Shown: positions 1-5,810 of the stretch, piece by piece
Layout of the letters: each line of letters starts with the position of its first letter
How positions within the stretch are numbered: the stretch's first letter is position 1
Origin: Deltaproteobacteria bacterium
Lineage (GTDB): Bacteria; SAR324; NAC60-12
NCBI GenBank assembly: GCA_002716165.1
Contig: PAZT01000005.1
Coordinates: 19,770-25,579 of the forward strand
DNA: 5,810 bases
Direction of reading: 5' to 3'
Notes under the pieces: model-generated
What the model saw: the letters and a program-made list of their open reading frames with translations, nothing else
Databases searched by the model: none
What the model was told of the DNA's origin: nothing
Translations under genes and position numbers: made by a program

Positions 1-30
1 AAGTAATTAAAATTTGATGCGTAGTTCAGC

Positions 31-1578
31 ATGAAAATACTGATTGCCGGGTTTCAGCATGAAACAAATACTTTTGCTCCATCAAAGGCCAGTTGGGATG
101 ACTTTGTTCAAGGTGGAGGTATGCCATGCATGACTCACGGCAATGATATACTTGATTTCAAGGGCATAAACATTCCTGTTGGTGGTTTTCTTGAAGCTAT
201 GCATTCGGTTCGGCATCAGATTTTCCCTGTTATCTGGGCTGCTGCAAGTCCATCGGCTCATGTTACTAAAGATGCTTTCGAACGTATAACAGGAAAAATT
301 CTTGAAGCTGCATCTGAAATTCAACCTGACGCAGTTTATCTTGATATACATGGCGCAATGGTAGCAGAACATATTGATGATGGTGAAGGTGAGCTTTTGA
401 AAAGGATTCGTAACATAGTTGGTCAAGGAGTTCCTATAGTTGGTAGTCTTGATCTGCATGCAAATGTAACTCAGCTAATGCTTAATCAGGCAGATACACT
501 CATAGCCTACAAGACCTATCCTCATATTGACATGGCAGAAACAGGAGAACGTGCAGCATTTATTCTGAAGCAATTCATGGAAGGAGGTAAACGGCTTCTT
601 AAAGCTAGCAGACGAATTCCATTTCTTATTCCACTCCACGGACAATGCACAGATATGGAACCAGCGTGCAAGACATATGAGTATCTTAAATCCTTAGAGG
701 ATGGCACCGTCAAAAGTATATCCTTCACTCCAGGTTTTCCAGCGGCAGACTTCCCAGAATGTGGTCCTTTAGTATGGACTTATGGTACAAATCAGTCTGA
801 ATTAAATGATAAGGTTGAATCCCTCTCTAATTACATCCTCGACAGAGAGCGCGAATGGTGGGTTGATATTCATAAGCCGGACCAAGCAGTAAACGAAGCC
901 ATACGTCTTTCAAGTGAGACCGACCGACCAATAGTAATTGCTGACACCCAAGACAATCCAGGAGCTGGAGGTAATTCCAACACCACAGGGATGTTGAGAG
1001 CATTGATTGCCAATAAGGCAAGTGAGGCTGCCATTGGAATATTATATGACCCCGCAGCTGCAGAAGCAGCACACAAAATAGGACTTGGAAAAACCATTAC
1101 ATTAGGATTGGGAGGAGAACCAACACTGAGAGATTATCCCTTTGAAGGAACATTTACAATAGATTTTCTAAGTACTGGAGATTTGACTCTTAAGGGACCA
1201 ATGATGCGTGGATTAAATATTAGTCTTGGCTTGACTGCCTGCCTGCGTATAGATGGTGTAAGAGTTATTGTTAGTTCAAGCAAGGTTCAAATGCATGACC
1301 GCGAATTATATCGTGTCGGAGGAGTGGAACCAGAAAATATGAAAATATTAGTAAATAAAAGCTCTGTTCACTTTCGTGCTGATTTTAGTCCTATAGCTCA
1401 CAGCATAATAGTTGCGGAATCTCCGGGCCCAATGGTCGCAGATCCAAGCAACCTTCCATGGAAAAATCTTACTCCAGGGTTGAGAATACGTCCAAATGGA
1501 CCAGTATTTGAGGATGACCCAATAGTCACGGAACGCAATAACAAGACCACTCACTGTTCTAAAAAGCAAGACATGTAA
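31..1578 (+). CDS. M81 family metallopeptidase (MlrC-like)
   Basis: This 515-residue protein matches the M81 (DUF1485 plus MlrC C-terminal) family, named after MlrC, a metalloenzyme that cleaves the linear tetrapeptide of microcystin degradation. Most family members have no known substrate and are probably cytoplasmic zinc hydrolases of small peptides or amide compounds. Seen here: the family N-terminus GFQHETNTF (residues 7-15), LDIHGAM (104-110), DLHANV (141-146), TYPHIDMAETG (162-172) and FPAADFPECGP (236-246), which supply the His, Asp and Glu expected at the metal site. The C-terminal domain has ADTQDNPGAGG (304-314) and KSSVHFRADFSPIA (443-456). The length is normal for the family and the frame is intact. 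The ATG at 31 is chosen because the family starts just before the GFQHETNTF block, although no clear Shine-Dalgarno sequence precedes it. There is no signal peptide. The last 15 or so residues are polar and probably not part of the fold. A microcystin-specific role should not be assumed. Confidence 0.93.
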   Translation: MKILIAGFQHETNTFAPSKASWDDFVQGGGMPCMTHGNDILDFKGINIPVGGFLEAMHSVRHQIFPVIWAAASPSAHVTKDAFERITGKILEAASEIQPDAVYLDIHGAMVAEHIDDGEGELLKRIRNIVGQGVPIVGSLDLHANVTQLMLNQADTLIAYKTYPHIDMAETGERAAFILKQFMEGGKRLLKASRRIPFLIPLHGQCTDMEPACKTYEYLKSLEDGTVKSISFTPGFPAADFPECGPLVWTYGTNQSELNDKVESLSNYILDREREWWVDIHKPDQAVNEAIRLSSETDRPIVIADTQDNPGAGGNSNTTGMLRALIANKASEAAIGILYDPAAAEAAHKIGLGKTITLGLGGEPTLRDYPFEGTFTIDFLSTGDLTLKGPMMRGLNISLGLTACLRIDGVRVIVSSSKVQMHDRELYRVGGVEPENMKILVNKSSVHFRADFSPIAHSIIVAESPGPMVADPSNLPWKNLTPGLRIRPNGPVFEDDPIVTERNNKTTHCSKKQDM

Positions 1579-1591
1579 TAAGGTTTTTACT

Positions 1592-1694
1592 TAACTAACG
1601 AAAGTATATATAAATTTACTGAATTATTCGTTGTATGAAATCTATTTTTACAGATTTTTTTTTGCTAATTTTTTTGCTTCTAAAGAATTAGTTA
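1592..1694. terminator. Convergent intergenic region with weak hairpins
   Basis: The gap between the convergent M81 and rpsA genes holds several AT-rich inverted repeats. On the plus strand AAATCT (1638-1643) and AGATTT (1652-1657) form a 6-bp stem with an 8-base loop, running straight into a T tract to 1663; this is the best candidate terminator for the M81 gene, but it has only one G-C pair. A second hairpin pairs AACGAA (1597-1602) with TTCGTT (1627-1632). TAACTAA (1592-1598) and TTAGTTA (1688-1694) form a longer-range 7-bp pairing that would enclose the whole gap. No T tract follows a stem on the minus strand, so an rpsA terminator is not identified. Confidence 0.35.
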
Positions 1695-1695
1695 C

Positions 1696-3990
1696 TTAAT
1701 TGGCTTTTTTAGATTTAGATTCTGATGTTTTTTTAACATCATGATTATTAAAATTAGCTTCCTTATTTTCTTCGACATCTTTATCAGATTTTAAATCAGA
1801 TCCAGAATTCTCAAGGGCAACAGAATTCTCGTTCTCTTCAGAAGTCATAACATCTGATGGGGTTTGATCTTCTTCTTGTATTGAATTATCTTCTTTTTTT
1901 TCTTCTGCCTTATCTGATATCTTATCTTCAAGATCAGAATTAACTAATAATTCTCCTCCTGAATCTATAGATGTTGAAGGTTCTGATGAAGTTTGATCTT
2001 CCTGTTTTGTTTTTTGTGCTTCCTCCGTTTCATTAATTGATTCATCTGGCTTTTCATCAGCAATACTCAATTCTTCCTTGATAGTTCCCTCAACTTTTTC
2101 AATTGATTCTTCATCCTTTAGATCTTCAACTACTTTCTTTTTTGCAGGTTTCTTTTTAACTTTTGTTGCAGTTTCATCTTCATTGTTGAGATTTAAAATT
2201 GGGTCTTCTGAAACGTCTGCTACCTCTTTTGTTTTTTCAGGAGAATCTAAAGATTTTTGATCTGTTTTTTCTTTCTCATCTTTTAAGAATATTTCTGATT
2301 CTGAATCTTCCTTTTCAGAAGGCTCGGGTTTAGAAATAATTTTTGTAAGACTAAGACCTAAACGTCTTTCATCCAAATCAATCTTGATCACTTTTGCTTG
2401 AACTTCAGATCCTATGGGGTACTCTTCATGCACCTTGTTTTTCGGAATTGTTGAATCAACTTCCGAGATATGAACTAAGCCTTCAACTCCATCAAAAACC
2501 TCTATAAAAATGCCAAAATCTGTTAGATTAACAACTTTACCTGTAATTTCAGACCCAAGTGGATTTTTTTCATCAAGATCCTTCCAAGGATCATCAGTTA
2601 ACTGTTTAATTCCCAATGATAGTCTTTCTTGTTCTACATCAATGTTGAGTACCTTAACCTCAATTTCATCACCTTTTGTGGCCACTTCAGAAGGCTTGCA
2701 TTCTCTCTGTTTCCAAGATATGTCAGAAACATGTACAAGTCCGTCAATTCCTTCATCAAGTCCAACAAATATACCAAAATCTGTAATATTCCTTACACTT
2801 CCATTAACAATGCAACCAACTGGATAACGGTCAAGGGCCAGCTTCCAAGGATTAGCCTGAACATCTTTAATTGAGAGTGAAATTCTTTTTCGTTCAACGT
2901 CAAGGTCCTTTACAACAGCTTCAACCATTTGACCAAGTTCAACAATTTTCGATGGGTGGCGAACTTTTTTGGTCCATGACATTTCAGATACATGTATTAG
3001 ACCCTCTACTCCAGGCTCTATTTCTATAAATGCACCGTATTCTGTAAGACTTACGATCTTGCCATTAACCTTTGTTCCTTCAGAATACTTTTCTTCCACC
3101 ACATCCCATGGATTCTGTGCTTTCTGTTTTAGACCAAGAGATACTTTTTGATCTTCCGGAAAATACTTAAGAACTACTACCTCAACCTCATCCCCAATTT
3201 CAAACATTTCTGAAGGATGTATTATACGACCCCAAGTCATGTCAGTTATATGAAGCAATCCATCAACTCCACCTAGATCAACAAATACACCATAATCAGT
3301 AATATTTTTGACATATCCTGTAATCAAGGCTCCTTCTTTTATAATTTCAAGGGTTTTAAGCCGTTTTTCGTCACGGTCTAATTCAAGTAAGACGCGTCTG
3401 GAAAGAACAATGTTTCCACGTTTTTGGTTGAATTTTAAAATCTTAAAATCAAATTCTTCTCCAATCAATTTATCAAGATTTCGTACTGGTCTTAAATCTA
3501 CTTGTGATCCTGGCAGAAAAGCTTTGATGCCAATATCTACCGAAAGCCCTCCCTTAATTCTGGCTACAATAGTACCTCGTACTATTCCTCCTTCTTCATA
3601 TATTTCACCAATTTTTTCCCAAGTACGTACCTTTTCTGCTTTAATTTTTGACAGATAGGTTACGCCATCCTCATCAGCTTCCAGAGCTTCAACATAAACT
3701 TCCACTTCGTCTCCAATTTCAACCTGAAGAACTCCTTCATTGTTGTGGAACTCGTTTGAGGCAATTAGGCAATCAGATTTGAATCCAATGTCAATTGTTA
3801 CGAAATCTACTGTAATTTCTGTTACTTTTCCAGTTACAATTTCTTCTTCATGAAAACCCTGCAGACTTTTTTCATAATGTAAATCTAAGTCTTCATCTTC
3901 TTCTAAAAAAACTATGGGATCTAGTTTTGAGGGTATTTCTTTTGGAGTAGTTTCGGGGGCAGTTGGAGCTAAGTTTTCTTGATCACTCAC
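1696..3990 (-). CDS. rpsA: 30S ribosomal protein S1 with long acidic C-terminal tail
   Basis: S1 binds mRNA on the small ribosomal subunit and helps start translation on structured or weakly Shine-Dalgarno-led messages. Six S1 (OB-fold) domains are visible at about residues 48-117, 132-199, 219-288, 304-375, 391-462 and 478-549. Domain 2 has the AFLPGSQVDLRPVR block typical of the ribosome-binding half. Domains 3 to 6 carry the repeated motif ITDYGVFVDL...VDGLLHITDM, and domains 4 to 6 each follow a PW linker after the preceding domain. The protein is 764 residues against about 557 in E. coli; the excess is a charged, low-complexity tail after residue 552. The start is GTG (complement of 3988-3990), with AAAGGA about 4 bases upstream as a plausible ribosome binding site and the N-terminus MSDQEN. 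The usual proteobacterial neighbours (cmk, ihfB) are absent on both sides. The upstream 302 bases look like a structured leader, so autoregulation is plausible. Confidence 0.98.
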   Translation of the reverse strand: MSDQENLAPTAPETTPKEIPSKLDPIVFLEEDEDLDLHYEKSLQGFHEEEIVTGKVTEITVDFVTIDIGFKSDCLIASNEFHNNEGVLQVEIGDEVEVYVEALEADEDGVTYLSKIKAEKVRTWEKIGEIYEEGGIVRGTIVARIKGGLSVDIGIKAFLPGSQVDLRPVRNLDKLIGEEFDFKILKFNQKRGNIVLSRRVLLELDRDEKRLKTLEIIKEGALITGYVKNITDYGVFVDLGGVDGLLHITDMTWGRIIHPSEMFEIGDEVEVVVLKYFPEDQKVSLGLKQKAQNPWDVVEEKYSEGTKVNGKIVSLTEYGAFIEIEPGVEGLIHVSEMSWTKKVRHPSKIVELGQMVEAVVKDLDVERKRISLSIKDVQANPWKLALDRYPVGCIVNGSVRNITDFGIFVGLDEGIDGLVHVSDISWKQRECKPSEVATKGDEIEVKVLNIDVEQERLSLGIKQLTDDPWKDLDEKNPLGSEITGKVVNLTDFGIFIEVFDGVEGLVHISEVDSTIPKNKVHEEYPIGSEVQAKVIKIDLDERRLGLSLTKIISKPEPSEKEDSESEIFLKDEKEKTDQKSLDSPEKTKEVADVSEDPILNLNNEDETATKVKKKPAKKKVVEDLKDEESIEKVEGTIKEELSIADEKPDESINETEEAQKTKQEDQTSSEPSTSIDSGGELLVNSDLEDKISDKAEEKKEDNSIQEEDQTPSDVMTSEENENSVALENSGSDLKSDKDVEENKEANFNNHDVKKTSESKSKKAN
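1699..2334 (-). other. Low-complexity acidic C-terminal extension of S1
   Basis: Residues 553-764 of S1 are dominated by Glu, Asp, Lys and Ser, with almost no aromatic residues, and have no recognisable fold; they are predicted to be disordered. A basic patch, KVKKKPAKKKVV (610-621), interrupts the acidic run, and the protein ends in a second small basic cluster, KSKKAN. The segment follows the sixth S1 domain without a frameshift or stop. It is an in-frame extension rather than a fused gene. Its function is unknown. Confidence 0.9.
1852..2001 (-). repeat. Pair of 21-bp imperfect direct repeats in the S1 tail
   Basis: Positions 1852-1872 and 1981-2001 match at 18 of 21 bases. They encode EDQTPSD and EDQTSSE in the same frame. 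The spacing of 129 bases is a multiple of three. This suggests that part of the tail grew by in-frame duplication, though one short pair in biased sequence is weak evidence. Confidence 0.45.
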
Positions 3991-3993
3991 ATT

Positions 3994-3999
3994 TTCCTT
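3994..3999 (-). promoter_or_regulatory. Shine-Dalgarno for rpsA
   Basis: On the minus strand AAAGGA is followed by AAAT and then the GTG start of rpsA. This supports GTG as the initiation codon, since no in-frame ATG lies nearby that would keep the N-terminal region before domain 1. The close spacing and adjacent A-rich sequence would suit initiation on an unstructured site. Confidence 0.55.
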
Positions 4000-4012
4000 T
4001 AGATTTTTGCAG

Positions 4013-4034
4013 CAGCTATTTAAAAAATAGGCTG
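4013..4034 (-). promoter_or_regulatory. rpsA leader hairpin next to the start site
   Basis: On the minus strand CAG-C-CTATTT, a TTT loop, then AAATAGCTG form a 9-bp stem with one bulged C (6 perfect bp at 4016-4021 and 4025-4030). It ends about 13 bases before the AAAGGA ribosome binding site, so it could influence access to the start site. There is no T tract after it, so it is not terminator-like. Confidence 0.4.
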
Positions 4035-4049
4035 GTTAGGGTTAATGGC

Positions 4050-4122
4050 AGTGATGAAAGTTCATTATTATTCCCAGCAGTCACCTTCAATTTTACTGAC
4101 TGCATAAAAATTTGTCATCACT
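4050..4122 (-). promoter_or_regulatory. Two-tier stem structure in the rpsA leader
   Basis: Two perfect complementary pairs are nested. The outer stem pairs AGTGATGA (4115-4122 in complement) with TCATCACT (4050-4057), 8 bp. The inner stem pairs GCAGTCA (4097-4103) with TGACTGC (4077-4083), 7 bp, around a 13-base loop ending GAAGG. They are separated by internal loops of 11 and 19 bases. The first strand of the inner stem (GCAGT) could instead pair with ACTGC at 4048-4052, giving a mutually exclusive fold. S1 is known in E. coli to repress its own mRNA through a hairpin-rich leader, so this is a candidate autoregulatory element. No named RNA family was recognised. Confidence 0.45.
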
Positions 4123-4135
4123 ACACTTTAATATA

Positions 4136-4160
4136 TACACTTAAAAAATTGTTAAGTGTA
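4136..4160. promoter_or_regulatory. 9-bp perfect inverted repeat upstream of rpsA
   Basis: TACACTTAA (4136-4144) and TTAAGTGTA (4152-4160) are a perfect 9-bp inverted repeat with a 7-base spacer. No T tract follows on either strand, so it is not a typical terminator. It could be a hairpin at the 5' end of the rpsA leader or the dyad of a DNA-binding regulator; the sequence alone does not decide. Confidence 0.45.
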
Positions 4161-4174
4161 CGTTGTGAAAGCCT

Positions 4175-4206
4175 ATAATATTTCAGAATTTTCGACAAAA
4201 AGTCAA
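4175..4206 (-). promoter_or_regulatory. Possible rpsA promoter
   Basis: On the minus strand TTGACT (4201-4206) resembles a sigma-70 -35 box. Downstream lie two possible -10 boxes: AATATT (4177-4182, 18-base spacer) and TATTAT (4175-4180, 20-base spacer). Transcription would begin near 4168 and give a leader of about 180 bases containing the three inverted repeats described here. The region is AT-rich and the -35 box also lies in a small inverted repeat, so this is only a candidate. Confidence 0.3.
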
Positions 4207-4292
4207 AATTTTTTTATTTTTTGGGTAAAATTGAAGAAGCTAAATCCAAATATGAAATTTAACTATTTAAAAGGAGAGACCGAAAAAACGCT

Positions 4293-4970
4293 TCAGTTCA
4301 GATATAAATTTCGCACTCGTTGTTCTGAAACATATGTAAGAAGCTTAAAAAAGACCCCATATGCCAAGGGTATAAAAACATACGATAAAGGCTGTCCTAT
4401 ATTTAGGATGGTGTGCATGCTCTGCAATATCAATATTGCTCCTATAAAAGTCCCGATTATTCCCATTATAAGAGAAACATCTCCCATTACCTTAAGACAT
4501 CGAGCAACAGATCGAGCACCAGATATAGTAACTTGCTTTGCTCCACCTAAGGAATATGTCCAGCATCTACCAAAACTGCGCCATGAGGTAGCAGAAATTC
4601 CAAAAAATATTGACACAGGTAAAACAAGTAGAAAGGAAGGAAGATCTAAGAATTTAAATCCCTTTGTAAAATCAAATTTAAAACTTTCAAAATCCAAACT
4701 TACTGCCGCAACAACAACTGCAAGAAAAAATAGTACACTGATCCACATCATATAAGCTCCTGATTGATGAGTTGGCTTACTTACCTTTCTGCTAACACTG
4801 TGTCGCAAAGAAGGATCCCTAAGCATTTGATCAACTCTTAATTCAATATATACCCACTTAGCTCTTAGTTTGTCGCCACCTGCATGAGACATAGCCTTCA
4901 ACCAGAGTGACTCGTCAATCTCCTTTTGCTCGATGTCCTTGTAGGCAACCAGATAAAGTTCTTCGGTCAT
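4293..4970 (-). CDS. Small MotA/TolQ/ExbB-like membrane protein
   Basis: This 225-residue protein has four likely transmembrane helices at about 72-91, 109-126, 162-184 and 193-213. The basic 127-160 loop and basic N-terminal flank suggest both ends lie in the cytoplasm. The FLDLPSFLLVL stretch (107-117) resembles the start of TM2 in MotA. The last third, MGIIGTFIGAILIL (169-182) followed by IGQPLSYVFIPLAYGV (191-206), follows the G-x-x-GT-x-x-G...IG...YG pattern of proton-channel subunits. The cytoplasmic loop between helices 2 and 3 is only about 35 residues, against about 100 in MotA. The soluble N-terminus (1-60) contains SLWLKAMSHAGGDKLRAKWVYIELRVDQML-type sequence (21-50), a helical segment also seen at the start of other small membrane proteins. 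The ATG start has no evident Shine-Dalgarno sequence. No MotB or ExbD partner is in the window, so function and even channel activity are unproven. Confidence 0.6.
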   Translation of the reverse strand: MTEELYLVAYKDIEQKEIDESLWLKAMSHAGGDKLRAKWVYIELRVDQMLRDPSLRHSVSRKVSKPTHQSGAYMMWISVLFFLAVVVAAVSLDFESFKFDFTKGFKFLDLPSFLLVLPVSIFFGISATSWRSFGRCWTYSLGGAKQVTISGARSVARCLKVMGDVSLIMGIIGTFIGAILILQSMHTILNIGQPLSYVFIPLAYGVFFKLLTYVSEQRVRNLYLN

Positions 4971-5005
4971 AATTTGGTCTGTTTTTTATATTAGAAACGT
5001 CTTTA

Positions 5006-5095
5006 TCAAAGAAAAAATAATGCTTCTAATTCATGTTTTATGTTTCTTAATTTTTTACTTGCATATATTTGACCGTTTTTCCAAAAAACTCTCAT
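5006..5095 (-). CDS. Doubtful 29-residue ORF in the intergenic gap
   Basis: An ATG-to-TGA frame of 30 codons fills much of the gap between the lyase gene and the MotA-like gene. The predicted product begins MRVFWKNGQIYASKK, is basic and ends in a short hydrophobic run. There is no Shine-Dalgarno sequence before it and no family is recognised. Frames of this size occur by chance in AT-rich DNA. The rest of the gap (4971-5138) has A and T tracts but no convincing terminator or promoter. Confidence 0.12.
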   Translation of the reverse strand: MRVFWKNGQIYASKKLRNIKHELEALFFL

Positions 5096-5138
5096 GCTGT
5101 TAGATTTTTTCAAAAAACTAAAAGAAGTTAAATCAATA

Positions 5139-5810
5139 CTAACTCAGCCTTTTGCTAAAATCTATTCCCAAATCTTCAATTTTTTCTTTTATTTCATTAA
5201 GCTGTTCCTTCGTCAACACATCAAATGGAAACATCATGTGTTCCCATTTACTCAAGTTTAGCTGATCAGCAAAAATGCTCTTAAGTCCTGATACGAAAGG
5301 ATAACTTTCAAATGCCTTTCGCAGTTGTGCTAGTTTTTTTTGTTTATGATTAGCATCTTCAATCTGATCATTTTTCCATGCCTGAAAAACCTGCTGGCAT
5401 TCAGTTGCAATAATGTTTGCAGTAGCAGTTATACAACCTGCACCTCCATTTAACAAATTTTCTAGAAGAAAAGTCTCAGTACCAGAAAAAACCATAAAGT
5501 TTCTTACATTTTGTGCCAAACCCATCATATTTTCCCAGTTACCGGAACTGTCTTTAATTCCTGCAGCTATTTCACCAAAATTCTGCTTCATTTTAAAAAT
5601 TACATTATGATCAAAATTGTAACCTGAGAATTTTGGGAAATTATAAAAAAAAATTCGAAGCCTAGAATCATTAACAGAAGCAATCAATTCAGAATAGAAA
5701 CGGATTATGCTCTCCTCACTTTGTGGTTTATAATAAAACGGAGGAAGAATCAAAACCGCATAAACACCCGCATCAATACTGACTTTTGTTAATTTTATTG
5801 CATCATGAAG
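5139..5810 (-). CDS. DHDPS/NAL superfamily lyase or aldolase, 5' end missing
   Basis: The frame stays open to the window edge, giving the last 223 residues of a protein usually about 300 long; roughly the first 80 residues lie outside. Family members are cytoplasmic TIM-barrel class I lyases that cleave or form a C-C bond next to a pyruvate-derived Schiff base. Visible landmarks (numbered from the edge) are AVLILPPFYYKP (18-29), FFYNFPKFSG (54-63) with the catalytic Tyr at 56, AAGIKDSSG (82-90) with the Schiff-base Lys at 86, and FSGTETFLLENLLNGGAGCI (108-127) followed by TATANI. The two catalytic residues are present and correctly spaced, so the enzyme is probably active. The YNFPKFSG motif lacks the Arg that follows YNVPS in true DapA (Arg138 in E. 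coli), which argues for a sugar-acid or sialic-acid type lyase rather than lysine biosynthesis. It ends in TAG, 168 bases before the MotA-like gene. Confidence 0.9.
   Translation of the reverse strand, partial: LHDAIKLTKVSIDAGVYAVLILPPFYYKPQSEESIIRFYSELIASVNDSRLRIFFYNFPKFSGYNFDHNVIFKMKQNFGEIAAGIKDSSGNWENMMGLAQNVRNFMVFSGTETFLLENLLNGGAGCITATANIIATECQQVFQAWKNDQIEDANHKQKKLAQLRKAFESYPFVSGLKSIFADQLNLSKWEHMMFPFDVLTKEQLNEIKEKIEDLGIDFSKRLS

Noticed and set aside
82..459. A 125-codon minus-strand frame inside the M81 gene
   Set aside because: It overlaps conserved M81 motifs on the other strand, and its product is rich in Cys, Asn and Ser with no recognisable domain.
3308..3658. A 116-codon plus-strand frame opposite S1 domains 2 and 3, with similar frames at 2510-2827 and 2969-3151
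   Set aside because: All lie opposite repeated S1 domains and give Ser/Pro/Thr-rich products that mirror S1 codons; no independent evidence of coding.
4187..4210. Hairpin followed by a T-rich run on the plus strand, resembling a terminator
   Set aside because: No plus-strand gene ends here, the stem has only two G-C pairs and a bulge, and on the minus strand no T tract follows. It overlaps the possible rpsA -35 box and is probably a by-product of AT-rich sequence.
4156..4755. A 199-codon plus-strand frame opposite the MotA-like gene
   Set aside because: Its product is basic with no family pattern, while the minus strand encodes a coherent four-helix protein with channel-like motifs. It is an antisense shadow.
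5081..5120. A-tract/T-tract palindromes after the lyase stop as a terminator
   Set aside because: The stems are almost purely A-T with very short loops and no consistent T tract in the right orientation; they are expected by chance here.
5751..5753. TTG as the start codon of the lyase gene
   Set aside because: The frame is open upstream to the window edge and the upstream codons (LHDAIKLTKVSIDAGVYAVL) match the family, so the true start lies outside the window.

Overview
The window is AT-rich DNA from a Gram-negative bacterium. It carries three complete protein genes and one gene cut by the right edge. The strongest lineage clue is ribosomal protein S1: it has the six-domain proteobacterial architecture, and its domains 5 and 6 are close in style to deltaproteobacterial or SAR324-like S1 rather than to the divergent sixth domain of typical Alphaproteobacteria. 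The low GC would fit a marine lineage. This placement is by eye and tentative.

Layout: (1) 31-1578 (+), an M81-family (MlrC-like) metallopeptidase. (2) 1579-1695, a short convergent intergenic region with weak AT-rich hairpins. (3) 1696-3990 (-), rpsA, with a GTG start and an unusual acidic, low-complexity C-terminal tail of about 210 residues. (4) 3991-4292, the rpsA upstream region; it holds three inverted-repeat structures and a possible promoter, and looks like a structured mRNA leader. (5) 4293-4970 (-), a small four-helix membrane protein resembling a short-loop MotA/TolQ/ExbB-type channel subunit with a soluble N-terminal segment. (6) 4971-5138, an intergenic gap with one doubtful 29-codon ORF. 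(7) 5139-5810 (-), the C-terminal two-thirds or so of a dihydrodipicolinate synthase/N-acetylneuraminate lyase (DHDPS/NAL) superfamily protein, open at the window edge.

The three minus-strand genes run in the order lyase, MotA-like, rpsA. Their gaps (168 and 302 bases) contain no convincing Rho-independent terminator, so read-through into rpsA is possible, though rpsA probably has its own promoter. The M81 enzyme is convergent to rpsA. M81 enzymes and DHDPS/NAL-type lyases often occur in catabolic clusters, so a housekeeping gene may here sit among accessory metabolic genes; that is inference. No CRISPR, IS element, tRNA or rRNA was seen. The points most worth a second look are the structured rpsA leader, the S1 tail, and the reduced MotA-like protein.
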